Both the position numbers and the translations under genes were made by a program. Of a stretch of 35,524 bases of DNA, positions 1-9,657 are shown in pieces. Each line of letters opens with the position of its first letter. Position 1 is the stretch's first letter. The DNA comes from an uncultured Gammaproteobacteria bacterium (GTDB lineage: Bacteria > Pseudomonadota > Gammaproteobacteria > CAMYKB01), in the NCBI GenBank assembly GCA_947258875.1, contig CAMYKB010000028.1, forward strand, positions 912-36,435, given 5' to 3'. The notes beneath the pieces were generated by a model. The model was not told where the DNA came from and did no database searches. It worked only from the letters and a program-made list of their open reading frames with translations.

Positions 1-76
1 AGTGCCCTGAAATATCTGATAGAATTCCCGCTTTGACATAATAATCTCATTATATTTTGACAAGGAGTCACCTACA

Positions 77-1354
77 ATGCTTATTACCGATGATGTAAGG
101 ATAGCCGTCATTGGACTCGGATACGTTGGACTGCCTCTGGCAGTCGAATTTGCAAAACAATTCCCAACGGTTGGCTTTGATATCAAGTCACAGCGTATCG
201 CGGAACTCGTCGCAGGTAATGACAGTACACTCGAAGTCAGTAGCGAAGAGCTCGGACTTTCCAACAATCTGAGCTTCACCGACAAGCTAACCGACATTGC
301 CAAATGCAATGTCTACATTGTTACAGTACCAACACCTATAGACAAACATAAACGCCCGGAGCTCGGGCCACTAGAAAGTGCCAGCAAATTGATCGCCGAG
401 GTAATCTCCAGTGGCGACGTCGTCATCTATGAGTCAACCGTCTATCCTGGTGCAACTGAAAGCGTATGTGTACCGATTATCGAAACCCATTCCGGCCTTG
501 AATATAATAAAGATTTTTATGCTGGATATAGCCCTGAACGCATTAACCCTGGAGACAAGGAACACCGCGTCACTTCGATACTGAAAGTAACGTCAGGCTC
601 TACTCCTGACGTTGCTGAATTTATCGATCAACTCTATAAGTCAATCATCACGGCAGGTACCCATAAAGCGTCGAGTATCTGCGTCGCGGAGGCTGCCAAG
701 GTCATTGAAAATACCCAGCGCGACCTGAACATTGCTCTCGTCAATGAACTTGCGCTGATCTTCAACAAACTCGGCATTGATACCCTCGAAGTCCTTGAGG
801 CCGCAGGCACTAAATGGAATTTTCTTCCTTTTCGTCCCGGGCTGGTGGGGGGGCATTGCATCGGCGTCGACCCTTATTATCTGACTCACAAAGCCCAGGA
901 GATAGGATATAACCCGGAAGTTATCCTCTCAGGGCGCAGAATCAATGACGGTATGGGCCCCTATGTGGCGGAACGTATCGTAAAAATGCTGACAAAACGG
1001 CGTGTGCATGTTGCAGGTTCACGGATCCTGATCATGGGATTGGCATTTAAGGAGAATTGCCCAGATCTGCGTAATACTCGCATTATTGACGTGATCGAGG
1101 AACTGCAAAGCTATCACGCCAATGTGGACGTACATGACCCCTGGGTAGACACAGATGAAGCCAAAACTGAATATGGTGTTGAGCTTGTAGACCACCCTGC
1201 TGAGGCGAACTATGATGCGGTGATAGTTGCAGTAGCCCATGACCAGTTCAAGGCAATGGGAGCGGCAAAAATTCGCGCACTATCAAAACCTCATGGCATC
1301 ATATTCGATGTCAAATATGTGTTTCCTCGTGATCAGGTTGATGCCCGCCTGTAA
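77..1354 (+). CDS. tviB: UDP-N-acetyl-D-hexosamine 6-dehydrogenase (TviB/WbpO type)
   Basis: This 425-residue nucleotide-sugar dehydrogenase is expected to oxidise C6 of UDP-GlcNAc or UDP-GalNAc to the uronic acid, using two NAD+, in the cytoplasm for capsule or O-antigen synthesis. The N-terminal Rossmann motif GLGYVG is at residues 13-18. The central [12 protein letters not shown] segment has Lys208, and the catalytic Cys261 lies in [12 protein letters not shown]. The C-terminal UDP-binding half includes the [11 protein letters not shown] stretch. Length and the [13 protein letters not shown] block fit the TviB/WbpO branch better than UDP-glucose dehydrogenase. The ATG follows an AAGGAG Shine-Dalgarno sequence at 62-67. 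The next gene, an epimerase, starts 47 bases downstream, so the two probably form an operon. The exact sugar is inferred. Confidence 0.9.
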   Translation: MLITDDVRIAVIGLGYVGLPLAVEFAKQFPTVGFDIKSQRIAELVAGNDSTLEVSSEELGLSNNLSFTDKLTDIAKCNVYIVTVPTPIDKHKRPELGPLESASKLIAEVISSGDVVIYESTVYPGATESVCVPIIETHSGLEYNKDFYAGYSPERINPGDKEHRVTSILKVTSGSTPDVAEFIDQLYKSIITAGTHKASSICVAEAAKVIENTQRDLNIALVNELALIFNKLGIDTLEVLEAAGTKWNFLPFRPGLVGGHCIGVDPYYLTHKAQEIGYNPEVILSGRRINDGMGPYVAERIVKMLTKRRVHVAGSRILIMGLAFKENCPDLRNTRIIDVIEELQSYHANVDVHDPWVDTDEAKTEYGVELVDHPAEANYDAVIVAVAHDQFKAMGAAKIRALSKPHGIIFDVKYVFPRDQVDARL

Positions 1355-1401
1355 ACTGAGATATACCGCATTCATACACTAGATTATTAACTGGAGCGAG
1401 C

Positions 1402-2409
1402 ATGAAAGTACTGGTTACCGGAGCAGCGGGATTTATTGGCTCTAATCTGTCTCTACAACTTCTGGATCGGGGCGATGAAGTTATCGGCATCGATAATCTT
1501 AATGACTATTACGATGTAAATCTCAAAAAGGCGCGCCTCGCACGCACCAGCCAACATTCAGCCTATACTGATATTCGTGCCAACCTTGAAGATAACGAGA
1601 AAATTGCGGACATCTTCGCCAAACACAAGCCCGACCGTGTTGTTAATCTTGCAGCACAAGCTGGTGTCCGCTACTCAATCGAAAATCCGATGTCCTATGT
1701 AGAATCGAACCTGGTCGGCTTTATGAATATTCTGGAAGGTTGCCGCTACAATAACGTCGAGCATCTTGTGTATGCCTCCAGTAGCTCTGTATATGGTGCC
1801 AATACTCATATGCCTTTTTCTGTACATGACAATGTCGATCACCCTTTGAGCATGTACGCAGCAACCAAGAAAGCCAATGAATTAATGGCACATACCTATA
1901 GCCATCTATACCGTTTACCTACTACCGGGTTACGCTTCTTTACTGTCTATGGCCCATGGGGCCGCCCGGATATGGCACTGTTTCTGTTCACACGAAATAT
2001 ACTCGCGGGTAAACCAATTGATGTTTTTAACTATGGCAACCACCGGCGTGATTTCACATACATCGATGACATCGTTGAAGGTGTTATTCGCACCCTCGAT
2101 AATATCCCACAGCCGAACTCTGACTGGAGTGGCGATGCACCTGATTCTGCCACCAGTACAGCTCCTTATAAGCTCTACAACATTGGCAACAACAATCCAG
2201 TTGAGCTGGGGCACTACATTGAGGTACTTGAAGATTGCCTGGGCAAAAAAGCCGAGAAAAATCTTTTGCCACTACAACCAGGCGACGTCCCGGACACCTA
2301 TGCCAATGTTGAAGCTCTGGTCGCAGATGTAGGTTACAAACCGGCCACATCAGTTGAAGACGGAATCAGGCGCTTTGTCGATTGGTACAAGGACTATTAC
2401 AAGACCTGA
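1402..2409 (+). CDS. UDP-glucuronate 4-epimerase-like NAD-dependent epimerase
   Basis: This 335-residue extended SDR has the cofactor motif TGAAGFIGS at residues 6-14 and the catalytic SSS...YAATK arrangement (Ser127/128, Tyr152, Lys156). The IDNLNDYYD and [10 protein letters not shown] segments are typical of UDP-glucuronate/galacturonate 4-epimerases. It would interconvert C4 epimers of a UDP-uronic acid in the cytoplasm. This suits its place 47 bases after a UDP-HexNAc 6-dehydrogenase: the pair could make UDP-GalNAcA, as TviB and TviC do in Vi antigen synthesis. The start is supported by GGAG at 1393-1396. It could act on UDP-GlcA or UDP-GlcNAcA; sequence alone does not decide. Confidence 0.87.
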   Translation: MKVLVTGAAGFIGSNLSLQLLDRGDEVIGIDNLNDYYDVNLKKARLARTSQHSAYTDIRANLEDNEKIADIFAKHKPDRVVNLAAQAGVRYSIENPMSYVESNLVGFMNILEGCRYNNVEHLVYASSSSVYGANTHMPFSVHDNVDHPLSMYAATKKANELMAHTYSHLYRLPTTGLRFFTVYGPWGRPDMALFLFTRNILAGKPIDVFNYGNHRRDFTYIDDIVEGVIRTLDNIPQPNSDWSGDAPDSATSTAPYKLYNIGNNNPVELGHYIEVLEDCLGKKAEKNLLPLQPGDVPDTYANVEALVADVGYKPATSVEDGIRRFVDWYKDYYKT

Positions 2410-2870
2410 AATACAGACCACTGAAGATCAGCGCGATATTCACGCATTCCATTGCGAGTCCTTGACTTCATTCGACGCAATTGATTTGCTTGATAGAGCG
2501 TTCGAACTGGGCAGCTATGGTGTCATGGATGGCGCACCGACAGGTCGTAACTTTTACAGTGCTTATGGATAGTATTACTCTTAGTCACCAGGTCGCTTGC
2601 GGGCGAGGAGTATCATCCTCACCGCCTCTATAAGAAGCATACACCGCCACGCTGATACACTCATATAGTGTCAGTGAAACTGCCATCACCCCAGATTCTC
2701 CAAGCTTGGGAAGCTCACCACCACAGCTTTTTTTAGCTGACGGGCAACACAAGCCCATTGCCCGTGATATCTTACTTTTCGTTATATGATAAGCAGCGTA
2801 GTCCTGCATCGATCACCATCTGTCATAATAAGTACTTAATACCATTCGTTGTCACTATTTGGTAATGCGC
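2410..2870. other. Intergenic region with an 8-bp hairpin
   Basis: About 460 bases separate the sugar genes from the catabolic block. Short ORFs occur on both strands but show no convincing ribosome binding site or recognisable protein. A perfect 8-bp inverted repeat, ACGGGCAA at 2740-2747 and TTGCCCGT at 2758-2765, could form a hairpin. It lacks a following T-tract, so it is at best a weak terminator. The promoter of the downstream dehydrogenase should lie here, but no clear consensus is visible. Confidence 0.5.
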
Positions 2871-4370
2871 ATGACAAAAGTACTCTACCACTACATCAAC
2901 GGCCAGCGGGTTGAGGGCAACAGTCGCCGCTATGGCGATGTGTTCAATCCGGCAAACGGCGAAATATCGGCTCGGGTACCGCTGGCTTCGGCCGACGAAA
3001 CGGCCAATGCGGTCGAGGCCGCCGCTGCAGCCTTTCCCGCCTGGCGGGATACGCCCGCCCTGCGCCGCAGCAGGATACTATTCCGCTTTAAGGAACTACT
3101 GGATCAACACCTCGATGAACTCGCCGAACTGGTTTCCGCAGAACACGGCAAGGTCTTGAGTGATGCCCGTGGCTCGGTCATTCGTGGCCTGGAGGTCGTG
3201 GAGTTTGCCTGTGGGGCGCCTCACCTGCTAAAAGGTGAGTTTTCGGAAAATGTCGGCCGTGATGTCGACAGCCATTCCGTGCGTCAAGCACTTGGCGTCT
3301 GCGCGGGCATTACTCCGTTCAACTTTCCGGCTATGGTACCCATGTGGATGTTTCCATTAGCGATTGTCTGCGGCAATACCTTTATCCTGAAGGTTTCTGA
3401 AAAGGTCCCCTCCACCTCCTTGCGGCTTGCAGAGTTGCTCACCGAAGCGGGCCTGCCGGATGGCGTCATGAATGTCGTCAATGGCGGCAAGCACGCGGTA
3501 GACGCCCTGCTGACGCACCCCAACGTTGCCGCAGTCAGTTTTGTCGGCTCTACACCGGTCGCGCAATATATTCACCGTACCGCCTCCGAACACGGCAAGC
3601 GCGTGCAAGCCCTGGGTGGCGCCAAGAATCACATGGTTGTGATGCCCGATGCTGATCTCGAGCAAGCCGTGGATGCCCTGATGGGAGCCGCGTATGGTTC
3701 CGCCGGCGAGCGTTGCATGGCCATCTCTGTTGCAGTTGTGGTAGGCGACGAGGTGGCGGATGCATTGATTGCTCGACTTGCGCCGCGGGTAGCCAGCTTG
3801 AAAGTCGGGCCTGCTTCACAGCCGGATGCGGAAATGGGTCCACTCATTACTGATGCTCATCGGCAAAAAGTCAAAGCTTATGTCGATCAGGGTGTCCAGG
3901 AAGGCGCCGACCTGGTGGTCGATGGTCGTGATTTGAAGGTTGGAGGCCATGAACAGGGCTTCTTCCTCGGTGGTTGCCTGTTCGACCAGGTCACTACCGA
4001 AATGCGTATCTATCAGGAAGAAATCTTTGGCCCGGTACTGTGTGTGCTGCGCGCAGCCGATTTTGAAACAGCACTGGAAATGGTTAACACCCACGAATAC
4101 GGTAACGGTACTGCGATTTTTACCCGCGACGGAGACACCGCACGCAGCTTTGCATCGCGAGTTCAGGTGGGCATGGTGGGCATCAATATCCCTATCCCGG
4201 TACCCATGGCCTTTCATAGTTTTGGCGGCTGGAAACATTCGCTGTTCGGGGACATGCATGTTCACGGTATGGAAGGCATCCGTTTTTATAGCAAACTGAA
4301 AACCATTACTTCACGCTGGCCAACAGGCATTCGCGCGGGCGCAGATTTCCACATGCCGACAATGAAATAA
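2871..4370 (+). CDS. mmsA: CoA-acylating methylmalonate/malonate-semialdehyde dehydrogenase
   Basis: This 499-residue member of the aldehyde dehydrogenase superfamily has hallmarks of the CoA-acylating MMSDH branch. The catalytic thiol is Cys282 in SAGERCMA, Asn151 lies in TPFNFPAM, and QALGGAKNH replaces the usual ELGGK segment carrying the general-base Glu. The family oxidises methylmalonate or malonate semialdehyde with NAD+ and CoA to propionyl- or acetyl-CoA in valine, inositol or beta-alanine catabolism. In-frame alternatives are TTG 2859 and ATG 2865. I chose ATG 2871 because family members begin near the HYINGQRV segment, but no strong Shine-Dalgarno decides it. The neighbouring reductase gene suggests a shared semialdehyde metabolite. 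Confidence 0.88.
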   Translation: MTKVLYHYINGQRVEGNSRRYGDVFNPANGEISARVPLASADETANAVEAAAAAFPAWRDTPALRRSRILFRFKELLDQHLDELAELVSAEHGKVLSDARGSVIRGLEVVEFACGAPHLLKGEFSENVGRDVDSHSVRQALGVCAGITPFNFPAMVPMWMFPLAIVCGNTFILKVSEKVPSTSLRLAELLTEAGLPDGVMNVVNGGKHAVDALLTHPNVAAVSFVGSTPVAQYIHRTASEHGKRVQALGGAKNHMVVMPDADLEQAVDALMGAAYGSAGERCMAISVAVVVGDEVADALIARLAPRVASLKVGPASQPDAEMGPLITDAHRQKVKAYVDQGVQEGADLVVDGRDLKVGGHEQGFFLGGCLFDQVTTEMRIYQEEIFGPVLCVLRAADFETALEMVNTHEYGNGTAIFTRDGDTARSFASRVQVGMVGINIPIPVPMAFHSFGGWKHSLFGDMHVHGMEGIRFYSKLKTITSRWPTGIRAGADFHMPTMK

Positions 4371-4480
4371 CTTTTTTGCCTGATAAAGACCATCTATAGG
4401 TGTAAAGTAAAAATACACTTGGACAACCTCAGAGTAAATCAGGGGTTTATGAAAACAAGCACACGGGAGAACGTATTCTT

Positions 4481-5365
4481 ATGAGCAAGATTGGTTTCAT
4501 AGGCACCGGTATTATGGGCGCACCGATGGCGGGCCATTTACAAGCCGCTGGACACGAGCTTTATCTGGTCAAACATCACTCTCCTCTGCCCCAGACCTTG
4601 CTCGATGCCGGCGCAATTGAATGCGCATCCTGCAAAGAGGTTGCACAACACGTTGATATAGTTATAACCATCGTGCCGGACACCCCTGATGTCGCGGCAG
4701 CACTCTTCGGACAAGACGGTATCTCAGCAGGGCTAAGCCGCGGCAAAACCGTGATTGATATGAGTTCCATTTCTCCTATTGAGACCAAGTTGTTTGCCCA
4801 AAAAATCAATGCTCTGGGTTGTGACTACCTCGATGCACCCGTTTCTGGCGGCGAAGTAGGCGCGCAGGCGGCAACATTGACCATCATGGTAGGAGGTCCA
4901 GAAGCGGCCTTCGAACGCGCCAAACCACTGTTTGAGTTAATGGGTAAAAATATCACCCTGGTTGGTGAAAACGGCGCCGGTCAAACTTGTAAGGTTGCTA
5001 ACCAGATCATCGTGGCGCTTACCATCGAAGCAGTTGCTGAGGCATTGCTATTCTCTTCCAAGGCAGGCGTGGACCCGGCACGGGTCAGGCAGGCACTCAT
5101 GGGTGGCTTCGCCGGTTCTAAAATTCTCGAGGTGCATGGTGAGCGCATGATCAAGCGGACATTCGACCCCGGCTTTCGCATCAATCTGCACCAGAAAGAT
5201 CTGAACCTGGCACTGCTGGGTGCGAAAGCACTGGGCATCAGCCTCCCCAATACGGCGAGCACACAGGAACTCTTCAATGCCTGTACTGCCCACGGCGGGG
5301 CCGAACTGGATCATTCGGCGCTGGTCAAGGCCCTCGAAGCACTAGCTAACCACGAAGTTACATAA
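4481..5365 (+). CDS. garR: 2-hydroxy-3-oxopropionate (tartronate semialdehyde) reductase
   Basis: This 294-residue beta-hydroxyacid dehydrogenase has the N-terminal dinucleotide motif GFIGTGIMG (residues 5-13), the substrate motif DAPVSGGEVGA near 118-128 and catalytic Lys171 in GQTCKVANQ. The C-terminal segments GFRINLHQKDLNLAL and HSALVKALE match GarR/GlxR better than 3-hydroxyisobutyrate dehydrogenase. The family reduces tartronate semialdehyde to D-glycerate with NAD(P)H in the cytoplasm. A GGGAGA ribosome binding site lies about 10 bases upstream of the ATG. It follows the semialdehyde dehydrogenase by 110 bases. A D-glycerate dehydrogenase is encoded about 6 kb away on the opposite strand, so glycerate/glyoxylate metabolism is a coherent theme. 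MmsB-type activity remains possible. Confidence 0.85.
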   Translation: MSKIGFIGTGIMGAPMAGHLQAAGHELYLVKHHSPLPQTLLDAGAIECASCKEVAQHVDIVITIVPDTPDVAAALFGQDGISAGLSRGKTVIDMSSISPIETKLFAQKINALGCDYLDAPVSGGEVGAQAATLTIMVGGPEAAFERAKPLFELMGKNITLVGENGAGQTCKVANQIIVALTIEAVAEALLFSSKAGVDPARVRQALMGGFAGSKILEVHGERMIKRTFDPGFRINLHQKDLNLALLGAKALGISLPNTASTQELFNACTAHGGAELDHSALVKALEALANHEVT

Positions 5366-5522
5366 ATCCACCCAGCGTGCGCGGTGTGCATGAATATTGC
5401 CTTTCACCATAAAGTGCGCAAAGCAAACATGAAACTAATTCATTCGTATTTAGTAGCATCCTTTGCGGTGATTTTTTTATGGCGTGCACTTCATTTAATT
5501 GCAACAATCCAAGGAGCACAGT

Positions 5523-5921
5523 ATGTCCACGATTCACATTAGCGTAGATCAACTTGATCACAGCGCATCACAGGCCCAGGCACGTGATCATGCACTGATA
5601 CTGGATCGTCCTGAGGCCAAGGGTGGACAGAATAAGGGCCCAATGGGAGGTGAAGCCATGTTAATGGGTTTGGCTGGATGCTTTATGAGTAACCTGCTGG
5701 CGGCAGCCGCTGCCAGGGATATTGAACTCCGTAACGTCAAGGCCGAGATTGCCGCCGAACTGGCCGATGCGCCAGCGCGCTTTAGCGATATCCACATGAA
5801 GGTCACGGGTGATAGACCGTCGTTGGATGAATTTGAAAAACTGATCAGGCTGGCTGATCGTGGCTGCATATGCGCAAACACGCTTCGGCAGGCCGTAAAC
5901 CTCACTATCGAATGTGCTTGA
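5523..5921 (+). CDS. OsmC family peroxidase-like protein
   Basis: This 132-residue protein has the OsmC fold pattern. The first redox cysteine, Cys53, lies in GLAGCFMSNLLA. The second is in RGCICANTLRQAV, where Cys115 aligns with the usual C-P-V-x-N-T-L cysteine and Cys117 is an extra. Family members reduce organic hydroperoxides or act as related thiol proteins in the cytoplasm. The ATG at 5523 follows an ideal AAGGAG at 5510-5515; an in-frame upstream ATG at 5499 has no such site. It is the last plus-strand gene before the convergent minus-strand block. Its link to the catabolic genes is positional only. Confidence 0.85.
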   Translation: MSTIHISVDQLDHSASQAQARDHALILDRPEAKGGQNKGPMGGEAMLMGLAGCFMSNLLAAAAARDIELRNVKAEIAAELADAPARFSDIHMKVTGDRPSLDEFEKLIRLADRGCICANTLRQAVNLTIECA

Positions 5922-5932
5922 TTAGAGGTTTC

Positions 5933-6115
5933 CTAGGTCTCCTTACCACCCGACTTTACAGATTGCACGAAGTGAGCATAGTTCATGACGAGCACAACAC
6001 TCACGATAATCGGAAATGCAATCGAACCGGTGTTGCCCCAGATTGAAATGGCCAGACCGCCGGCAAATAACGTCAGCACAATAGACGCCAACAAACCACA
6101 GATAAAATTAACCAT
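5933..6115 (-). CDS. Small two-helix membrane protein
   Basis: This is a 60-residue ORF with two hydrophobic helices, roughly residues 4-26 and 31-53, joined by a short Trp-Gly-Asn-Thr-Gly turn and ending in a polar KSGGKET tail. It would be a small inner-membrane protein. The ATG is preceded by GGGAGG about 12 bases upstream, slightly far but strong. No family is recognised. It lies downstream of the amidase on the same strand, convergent with the OsmC gene. A small membrane protein is plausible, but the short length limits certainty. Confidence 0.55.
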   Translation of the reverse strand: MVNFICGLLASIVLTLFAGGLAISIWGNTGSIAFPIIVSVVLVMNYAHFVQSVKSGGKET

Positions 6116-6202
6116 CAGATCTTATAACCTCCCGACAGTTTCTTACAAACTGACGCGCTATTTTATAGACAGTGTATCCCAAACACAGGCTGCATCATAA
6201 CC

Positions 6203-7531
6203 CTACTCCGCGCTGGCCGCCGTTGCGAACCAACGGGCGGTACGCAACAAACGTGCATCATCACCACGGGAAGCAACCAACTGCACACCAACAGGCATGC
6301 CGTTAGAGCCCTGCATCACGGGAGCGGTTATCGCAGGCACTCCGCACAATGTCCACAACGTGCAGAATATAGGGCTACCTGTCGACTCCAGGCCCAGCGG
6401 CGCTTCACCCGTCGTTGCTGGGGTGATGATGGCGTCATAATGCAACAAGATTTCATCCAGCACTTTATTCATGGCAGATATTTGCGCGACCGCACGATTG
6501 TATTCCACAGCTGAATATCCAAGACCACGCTCGATCATTTCACACAGGGTGTCACTGAGTTGTTCTTTACCCTGTTGATAATCACGCTCAAAACTTAGCG
6601 CCAGATCCGCTTCCATGATGGTGCGATGCCACATCACGGCGTCCTGGAATGCTTCAGGCAACTCCATGACCTCTATGCTGTTACCGAAGTGTTCTGCAAG
6701 TTCCTCAAACGCACCGTGCACATATGCTTCCGCATGGTCCCACACCGCAGTCTTGATCATAGCCAAACGAGGCGGGGATGGCGGTTCCTGGGCCGTAGTT
6801 TCTATCAGCCTGGGGCGCGCGCGCGGGCGCATATCAGGGTCCCTATCATCAAACGCCATAAGCTGTTCGGCTATCAATGCCACATCCCCTAGCGTACGTC
6901 CGAACACACCGACATGGTCCAGTATTCGTGATTGCTGCAAAACCCGGTAACGCGAAATCAACCCATGGCTGGGCTTATAACCATAAACTCCACAATAAGA
7001 TGCCGGTCGGATGATGGAGCCATTGGTTTGTGTACCTACTGTCAGCGGCACCATGGCTGCCGCAACCGCTGCCGCCGAGCCACTGGATGAACCGCCCGGC
7101 GTGCGTTGCGGGTCGTGCGGATTAGTCGTTTTGCCGGGCGCATACACCGCCAACTCGGTTGTTATAGTTTTACCCATAATCACCGCGCCCGCTTCCCGTA
7201 ACAGTTCAACTACCGTGGCGTCATAGCTTGGTGCCCGGCCCGCATGGAGTGCCGTACCGTGTTCTGTAGGCATATCATGCGTATCGAAGATATCTTTGAC
7301 ACCGACAGGAACACCATGCAGTGGACCCAGCGACTCGCCTGCACGGCGTGCGCTATCGGCTGCCTGCGCCTGACTCAAGGCATAACCGGGGTCAAGATAG
7401 GCCCAGGCACCGATGCTATCTTCCAGTGTACTAATGCGCGCAAGACAATCCTGCACCAGTTCCTCCGCTGTGATCTCGCCCGCACGAATCGCTGCAGCCA
7501 TATCAACCGCAGTCATTTGAAACAAACCCAT
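6203..7531 (-). CDS. Amidase signature family hydrolase
   Basis: This 442-residue amidase-signature enzyme has the Ser-cisSer-Lys triad: Lys79 in GVKDIFDT, the cis-Ser region GGSSSGSAAA near 147-156, and nucleophile Ser172 in TQTNGSIIRPAS. The last motif carries Asn where many relatives have Gly. The family hydrolyses carboxamides to acid and ammonia; this subgroup has no assigned substrate. ATG 7531 was chosen over the overlapping TTG at 7534; ATG 7516 is also possible. It starts 32 bases after the TRAP large-permease gene on the same strand. Co-transcription is likely, and the transported compound may itself be an amide or give one. Confidence 0.88.
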   Translation of the reverse strand: MGLFQMTAVDMAAAIRAGEITAEELVQDCLARISTLEDSIGAWAYLDPGYALSQAQAADSARRAGESLGPLHGVPVGVKDIFDTHDMPTEHGTALHAGRAPSYDATVVELLREAGAVIMGKTITTELAVYAPGKTTNPHDPQRTPGGSSSGSAAAVAAAMVPLTVGTQTNGSIIRPASYCGVYGYKPSHGLISRYRVLQQSRILDHVGVFGRTLGDVALIAEQLMAFDDRDPDMRPRARPRLIETTAQEPPSPPRLAMIKTAVWDHAEAYVHGAFEELAEHFGNSIEVMELPEAFQDAVMWHRTIMEADLALSFERDYQQGKEQLSDTLCEMIERGLGYSAVEYNRAVAQISAMNKVLDEILLHYDAIITPATTGEAPLGLESTGSPIFCTLWTLCGVPAITAPVMQGSNGMPVGVQLVASRGDDARLLRTARWFATAASAE

Positions 7532-7563
7532 CAATCAAACACCTTATTCACCAGGCTGGGTAC

Positions 7564-8910
7564 TCAACCAAACAGCTGCACCGGTAACCACAGCGCAATA
7601 CCGGGGTACAGATACATCAATATCATGGCCAATATCACAATACCCAGGTACGGCATGATACCTCTGAAGATATCAACGAGTTCTATACCCAACGGCGCGA
7701 CTCCTTTTAAATAATAGGCCGACATAGCCATGGGTGGTGTCAGGAACGAGGTCTGCAGGTTCAAGGCGACCAGCACACCAAAGAACAGCGGATCGACATT
7801 GAAGATAGCCAACATGGGCAGGAAAATCGGTACAAAAATGATGATGATCTCACTCCACTCCAGCGGCCAGCCCAAAAAGAAAATGATCAACTGCGCCATA
7901 ATGAGGAACTGCAAGGGGCTGAGTTGCATACCGAGCACCCATTCCTCGATCAGCCCATGACCACCCAGATACGAAAATACTGAAGCAAACGTCCAGGAAC
8001 CCACGAACAACCAACACACCATTGCAGAGGTGCGGGCGGTGAGAAACACGGCTTCCTTAAGACGCTGCCAGGTCAGAGCACGATACACAGCCGCCAATAC
8101 CAGTCCACCCAAAGACCCCACACCGGCGGCTTCCGCCGGAGTCGCTATGCCCGCCAGGATAGAACCCAGTACACCCAGGATTAAAACCGCGAGCGGTACG
8201 AAGGAGGTCAACAACTGTAATAGAATCATGCCAATTGGTGGAACGGATTCTTCCGGTGGTTTAGGTGCCAGTTTCGGGTTGAATGAGGCCCTTACAATGA
8301 CATAAACCATATACATACTGGCGAGCATCAAACCCGGAAACAATGCAGCCGCATACAAACGCACCGGTGATACCTGGGCAATAGCGGCATAGACAATCAA
8401 CATGATGCTTGGTGGGATCAAAATACCCAATGTGCCACCCGCACAAATGACACCGGTTGCAAGTTTCTTTTCATATCCAGCCTTAAGCATCGCCGGCAGT
8501 GCCAGCAAGCCCATTAGCGTCACTACTGCACCGACGATGCCGGTAGCTGTCGCAAACAAGGCACAGGTGGCCAATGCCGCCAACGCCATGGAACCTGGCA
8601 AGTGGCGGGCCGCGAGCTGAATACTGTAGAACAACCGCTCAACGATATTGGCACGTTCAACCACATAACCCATGAATAGGAACAATGGCACCGCGACCAG
8701 CACATCGTTGGACATCACCGAAAATGTATTTTGCACAAACAGATTGAATATCCGGTTGTCCAGGATATGCTCCATTTGATCCGGCGTGGCGTAGGCGTAA
8801 TAGCCAAAACCCAGGCCCATAGCAATCAGTGTGAATGCGATAGGAAAACCCAGCAGCACGATGAGGATAAACAATCCCAACATCATGATAGCGATTTGAG
8901 GATCAGTCAT
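7564..8910 (-). CDS. dctM: TRAP transporter large permease, DctM type
   Basis: This 448-residue, highly hydrophobic DctM-family protein has many predicted membrane helices and the family features GVVGAVVTLMGLLALPAM, GTLGILIPPSIMLIVYA and the re-entrant-loop ATPAEAAGVG segment. It would be the ion-coupled (Na+ or H+) translocation subunit of a tripartite periplasmic transporter in the inner membrane. Its ATG overlaps the stop of the small-permease gene as ATGA, so translation is probably coupled. The amidase gene follows on the same strand. The substrate cannot be read from the permease. Confidence 0.93.
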   Translation of the reverse strand: MTDPQIAIMMLGLFILIVLLGFPIAFTLIAMGLGFGYYAYATPDQMEHILDNRIFNLFVQNTFSVMSNDVLVAVPLFLFMGYVVERANIVERLFYSIQLAARHLPGSMALAALATCALFATATGIVGAVVTLMGLLALPAMLKAGYEKKLATGVICAGGTLGILIPPSIMLIVYAAIAQVSPVRLYAAALFPGLMLASMYMVYVIVRASFNPKLAPKPPEESVPPIGMILLQLLTSFVPLAVLILGVLGSILAGIATPAEAAGVGSLGGLVLAAVYRALTWQRLKEAVFLTARTSAMVCWLFVGSWTFASVFSYLGGHGLIEEWVLGMQLSPLQFLIMAQLIIFFLGWPLEWSEIIIIFVPIFLPMLAIFNVDPLFFGVLVALNLQTSFLTPPMAMSAYYLKGVAPLGIELVDIFRGIMPYLGIVILAMILMYLYPGIALWLPVQLFG

Positions 8911-9539
8911 TTGCCTGCACCTCCCCTGCTGCTCTCATCCACCTGCGTCTTTTTAAGAACCTCAGGCAATTTTTGTTCATTTTCATTACGATGCTGCGCC
9001 ATGGTTTCAGTTTCTTCGACATCATGCAGACGCGCGGGCCACTGGCCACTGCGGATGCACATCACACAGCGCACGGCTTCGGCTATGCCTTGCAACAGCA
9101 CCAGGAATCCCGCGATCGGAATCAATGTCTTGAAGAAATAGATCTGCACCCTTGCCGGGCTGCTCCAGCTGACTTCTTTATAGCGCCACGAATCGGCTGC
9201 AAACTCATAGCCGTACCAAATCAACGCAAACACGCCAGGCAAGAGAAACAGGATATACAAAGCAAGATCAATACTCGCCTGTGCACGCACCGGCAACAAG
9301 CGATGAATAATGTCCCCCCTTACGTGACCGTTACGCGCCAGCGTATAGGCTCCTGCCATCATGAACAGGGCGCCATACATCTGGACACTCATATCGAACG
9401 CCCATACTGTCGGTGCATTCAATACATAACGGACAAATACCTCATAGCAGGTTGCGAAGGTCAGCACCAGAATACACCAGCCAAACGCCTTCCCCATCCA
9501 GGTACTGAGCGAATCAATGAAATACAAAAAAGGATTCAT
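8907..9539 (-). CDS. dctQ: TRAP transporter small permease, DctQ type
   Basis: This 210-residue protein has four predicted membrane helices and DctQ-like features such as FVRYVLNAPTVWAFDMSVQMYG and ARNGHVRGDII. The C-terminal roughly 50 residues are polar and longer than in many DctQ proteins. It pairs with DctM in the inner membrane. ATG 9539 is preferred over an upstream TTG/ATG context because GGAAG lies about 6 bases upstream and the protein then begins MNPFLYFIDS, a usual DctQ start. Its stop overlaps the dctM start. A strong hairpin separates it from the upstream dctP gene. Confidence 0.88.
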   Translation of the reverse strand: MNPFLYFIDSLSTWMGKAFGWCILVLTFATCYEVFVRYVLNAPTVWAFDMSVQMYGALFMMAGAYTLARNGHVRGDIIHRLLPVRAQASIDLALYILFLLPGVFALIWYGYEFAADSWRYKEVSWSSPARVQIYFFKTLIPIAGFLVLLQGIAEAVRCVMCIRSGQWPARLHDVEETETMAQHRNENEQKLPEVLKKTQVDESSRGGAGK

Positions 9540-9577
9540 AACAACTTCCACAAGCAATACTTGCAACGGCTATTAAT

Positions 9578-9611
9578 AAAAAGGGCGGCGCAGTCATGCG
9601 CCGCCCTTTTT
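9578..9611 (-). terminator. Strong hairpin terminator/attenuator between dctP and dctQ
   Basis: A perfect 10-bp GC-rich stem (GGGCGGCGCA at 9583-9592, TGCGCCGCCC at 9597-9606) with a GTCA tetraloop is flanked by five A and five T residues. It should therefore work as a rho-independent terminator in either direction. It lies between dctP and dctQ. It probably stops or attenuates most transcription after dctP, so that the abundant binding protein is made in excess of the permeases. Confidence 0.88.
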
Positions 9612-9657
9612 ATGATTACAAAACACAAAAAATCATCCGGCTAACCGTGGCGATTCG

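Noticed and set aside
2354-2572. Plus-strand frame of 72 codons overlapping the end of the epimerase gene
   Set aside because: It starts inside the epimerase gene in another frame, without a ribosome binding site or recognisable product.
3816-4265. Minus-strand frame of 149 codons inside the semialdehyde dehydrogenase gene
   Set aside because: It is fully antisense to a clear enzyme gene and shows no recognisable motif.
8973-9644. Plus-strand frame of 223 codons
   Set aside because: It is a shadow of dctQ, is rich in His/Gln/Arg as out-of-frame translations are, and crosses the terminator hairpin.
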